From Chalciporus piperatus (lineage: Eukaryota > Basidiomycota > Agaricomycetes > Boletales > Boletaceae): DNA of 18,373 nt. How positions within the stretch are numbered: the stretch's first letter is position 1; the number at the start of each line of letters is the position of its first letter. The position numbers and the translations under genes are program-made. The stretch spans positions 1 to 18,373 of the forward strand of contig JBBPTG010000379.1 in assembly GCA_038093975.1 (NCBI GenBank). The letters are read 5' to 3'. Below the pieces are notes generated by a model. That model was not told where the DNA came from and ran no database searches. It worked only from the letters and a program-made list of their open reading frames with translations. Shown one piece after another: positions 17,915-18,373 of the stretch.

Positions 17915-18373
17915 ATGGCCCTTCCGCAGAACCCACATGATGCAAACCCACCTGATTATCATGCTGAACACTACACTCCCACTCAGCAACCCCTCGTCGA
18001 ACACTGCAACATAACCCACGAAGTCGCTGCCCAACGGCTCTTAGAAATTTGGACAGCTCAAAACGCGCTCGAACGCCGTGAATGGGACACACAGCAGGAA
18101 GCAGAGGCCGAACAAGCCAGAATCAAAGAAGACCACCTCCTCGAGCGACAACAAGAAGAAGAACTTATCCGAACACAAGAAGAAGAAGCCCTGCAGCAGG
18201 AAGAGAAGAAAAAGAATCACACAAAATTCTTGCCCTTCAACGACGTCAAAGTATCCTCAACGGTCCCAGTTACCCTGTTGCCCCACGTGCTGCGGAAGCT
18301 CCGCAAAGGGGAATACCTCGAACTGCACCACTTCACCAACAAAGGCTTAGCCAAGGCCCACTCCATCTCCCAT
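17915..18373 (+). CDS. Unrecognised coiled-coil protein, 5' part (runs off the window)
   Basis: ATG at 17915 opens 153 codons without a stop to the window end. The N-terminal 30 residues are Pro/His/Gln-rich. Residues about 35-100 are strongly helical and charged (Glu/Gln/Arg repeats such as ERQQEEELIRTQEEEALQQ), so a coiled coil is likely. A less biased segment follows, including FLPFNDVKVSSTVP and LRKLRKGEYLELHHFTNKGL. From memory, basidiomycete genomes hold many uncharacterised proteins with a similar KGEY-hydrophobic-FTN-GL segment after a coiled coil, often in repeat-rich DNA, but I can give no function. The start is chosen as the first ATG after a pyrimidine-rich leader. No intron is evident in the part seen. 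Confidence 0.6.
   Translation, partial: MALPQNPHDANPPDYHAEHYTPTQQPLVEHCNITHEVAAQRLLEIWTAQNALERREWDTQQEAEAEQARIKEDHLLERQQEEELIRTQEEEALQQEEKKKNHTKFLPFNDVKVSSTVPVTLLPHVLRKLRKGEYLELHHFTNKGLAKAHSISH

Overview
The window looks like a transposon-dense stretch of a filamentous basidiomycete (agaricomycete-like) genome. The signs are Ty3/gypsy chromodomain retroelement remnants, a two-gene PIF/Harbinger transposon, and an intron-rich nuclear-type gene with 47-60 nt introns and GTAAGT-like donors that resembles fungal DUF6532 proteins. I saw no rRNA, tRNA or CRISPR. All calls were made by eye from the sequence; splice sites and family names were not checked by any search.

The main result is a group of repeats that I read as one family of non-autonomous DNA elements. 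Its members have inverted termini starting CATCAG, 2-bp target duplications, a GC-rich array of small hairpins (GCCGGCGGGGCTGTTGAGCC units), a core of about 70 bp centred on the palindrome GTCACGTGAC, and tandem arrays (TACACTTTT, ACTGG, CTATAG or CCATATGG types) between core and ends. Member E1 (1-2024, right part only) is inserted in a gypsy gag gene. Member B (3815-6822) is complete, with 54-bp ends and a TG duplication, and is nested in the hairpin array of member C. Member C has a left end at 3306 and a core at 7293. Member A (8925-11065) is complete, with 42-bp ends and a TC duplication, and sits in the first coding exon of the DUF6532-like gene; removing it with one TC restores the reading frame. 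A further right end (D) lies at 13199. None of these elements encodes a recognisable transposase.

Layout: 1-2024 element E1; 2025-3305 decayed gag on the minus strand; 3306-7345 element C with B nested in it; 7379-8480 a 40-bp palindrome, a CG-rich hairpin array and a CACCCCAAACGA-type repeat; 8806-12811 the DUF6532-like gene carrying element A; 12890-13199 an AT-rich palindromic array ending in D; 13201-15303 a 5'-truncated Ty3/gypsy element (integrase, chromodomain, 3' LTR); 15304-17658 a Harbinger pair (Myb/SANT-like accessory gene and DDE transposase, tail to tail); 17915-18373 the start of an unrecognised coiled-coil gene that runs off the window.

The region reads as successive nested insertions with decay of the coding parts. 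Several stops look like CGA-to-TGA changes, which fits cytosine deamination. No gene here can be said with confidence to be fully functional, although the DUF6532-like gene is open from exon to exon apart from one uncertain linker and the inserted element.
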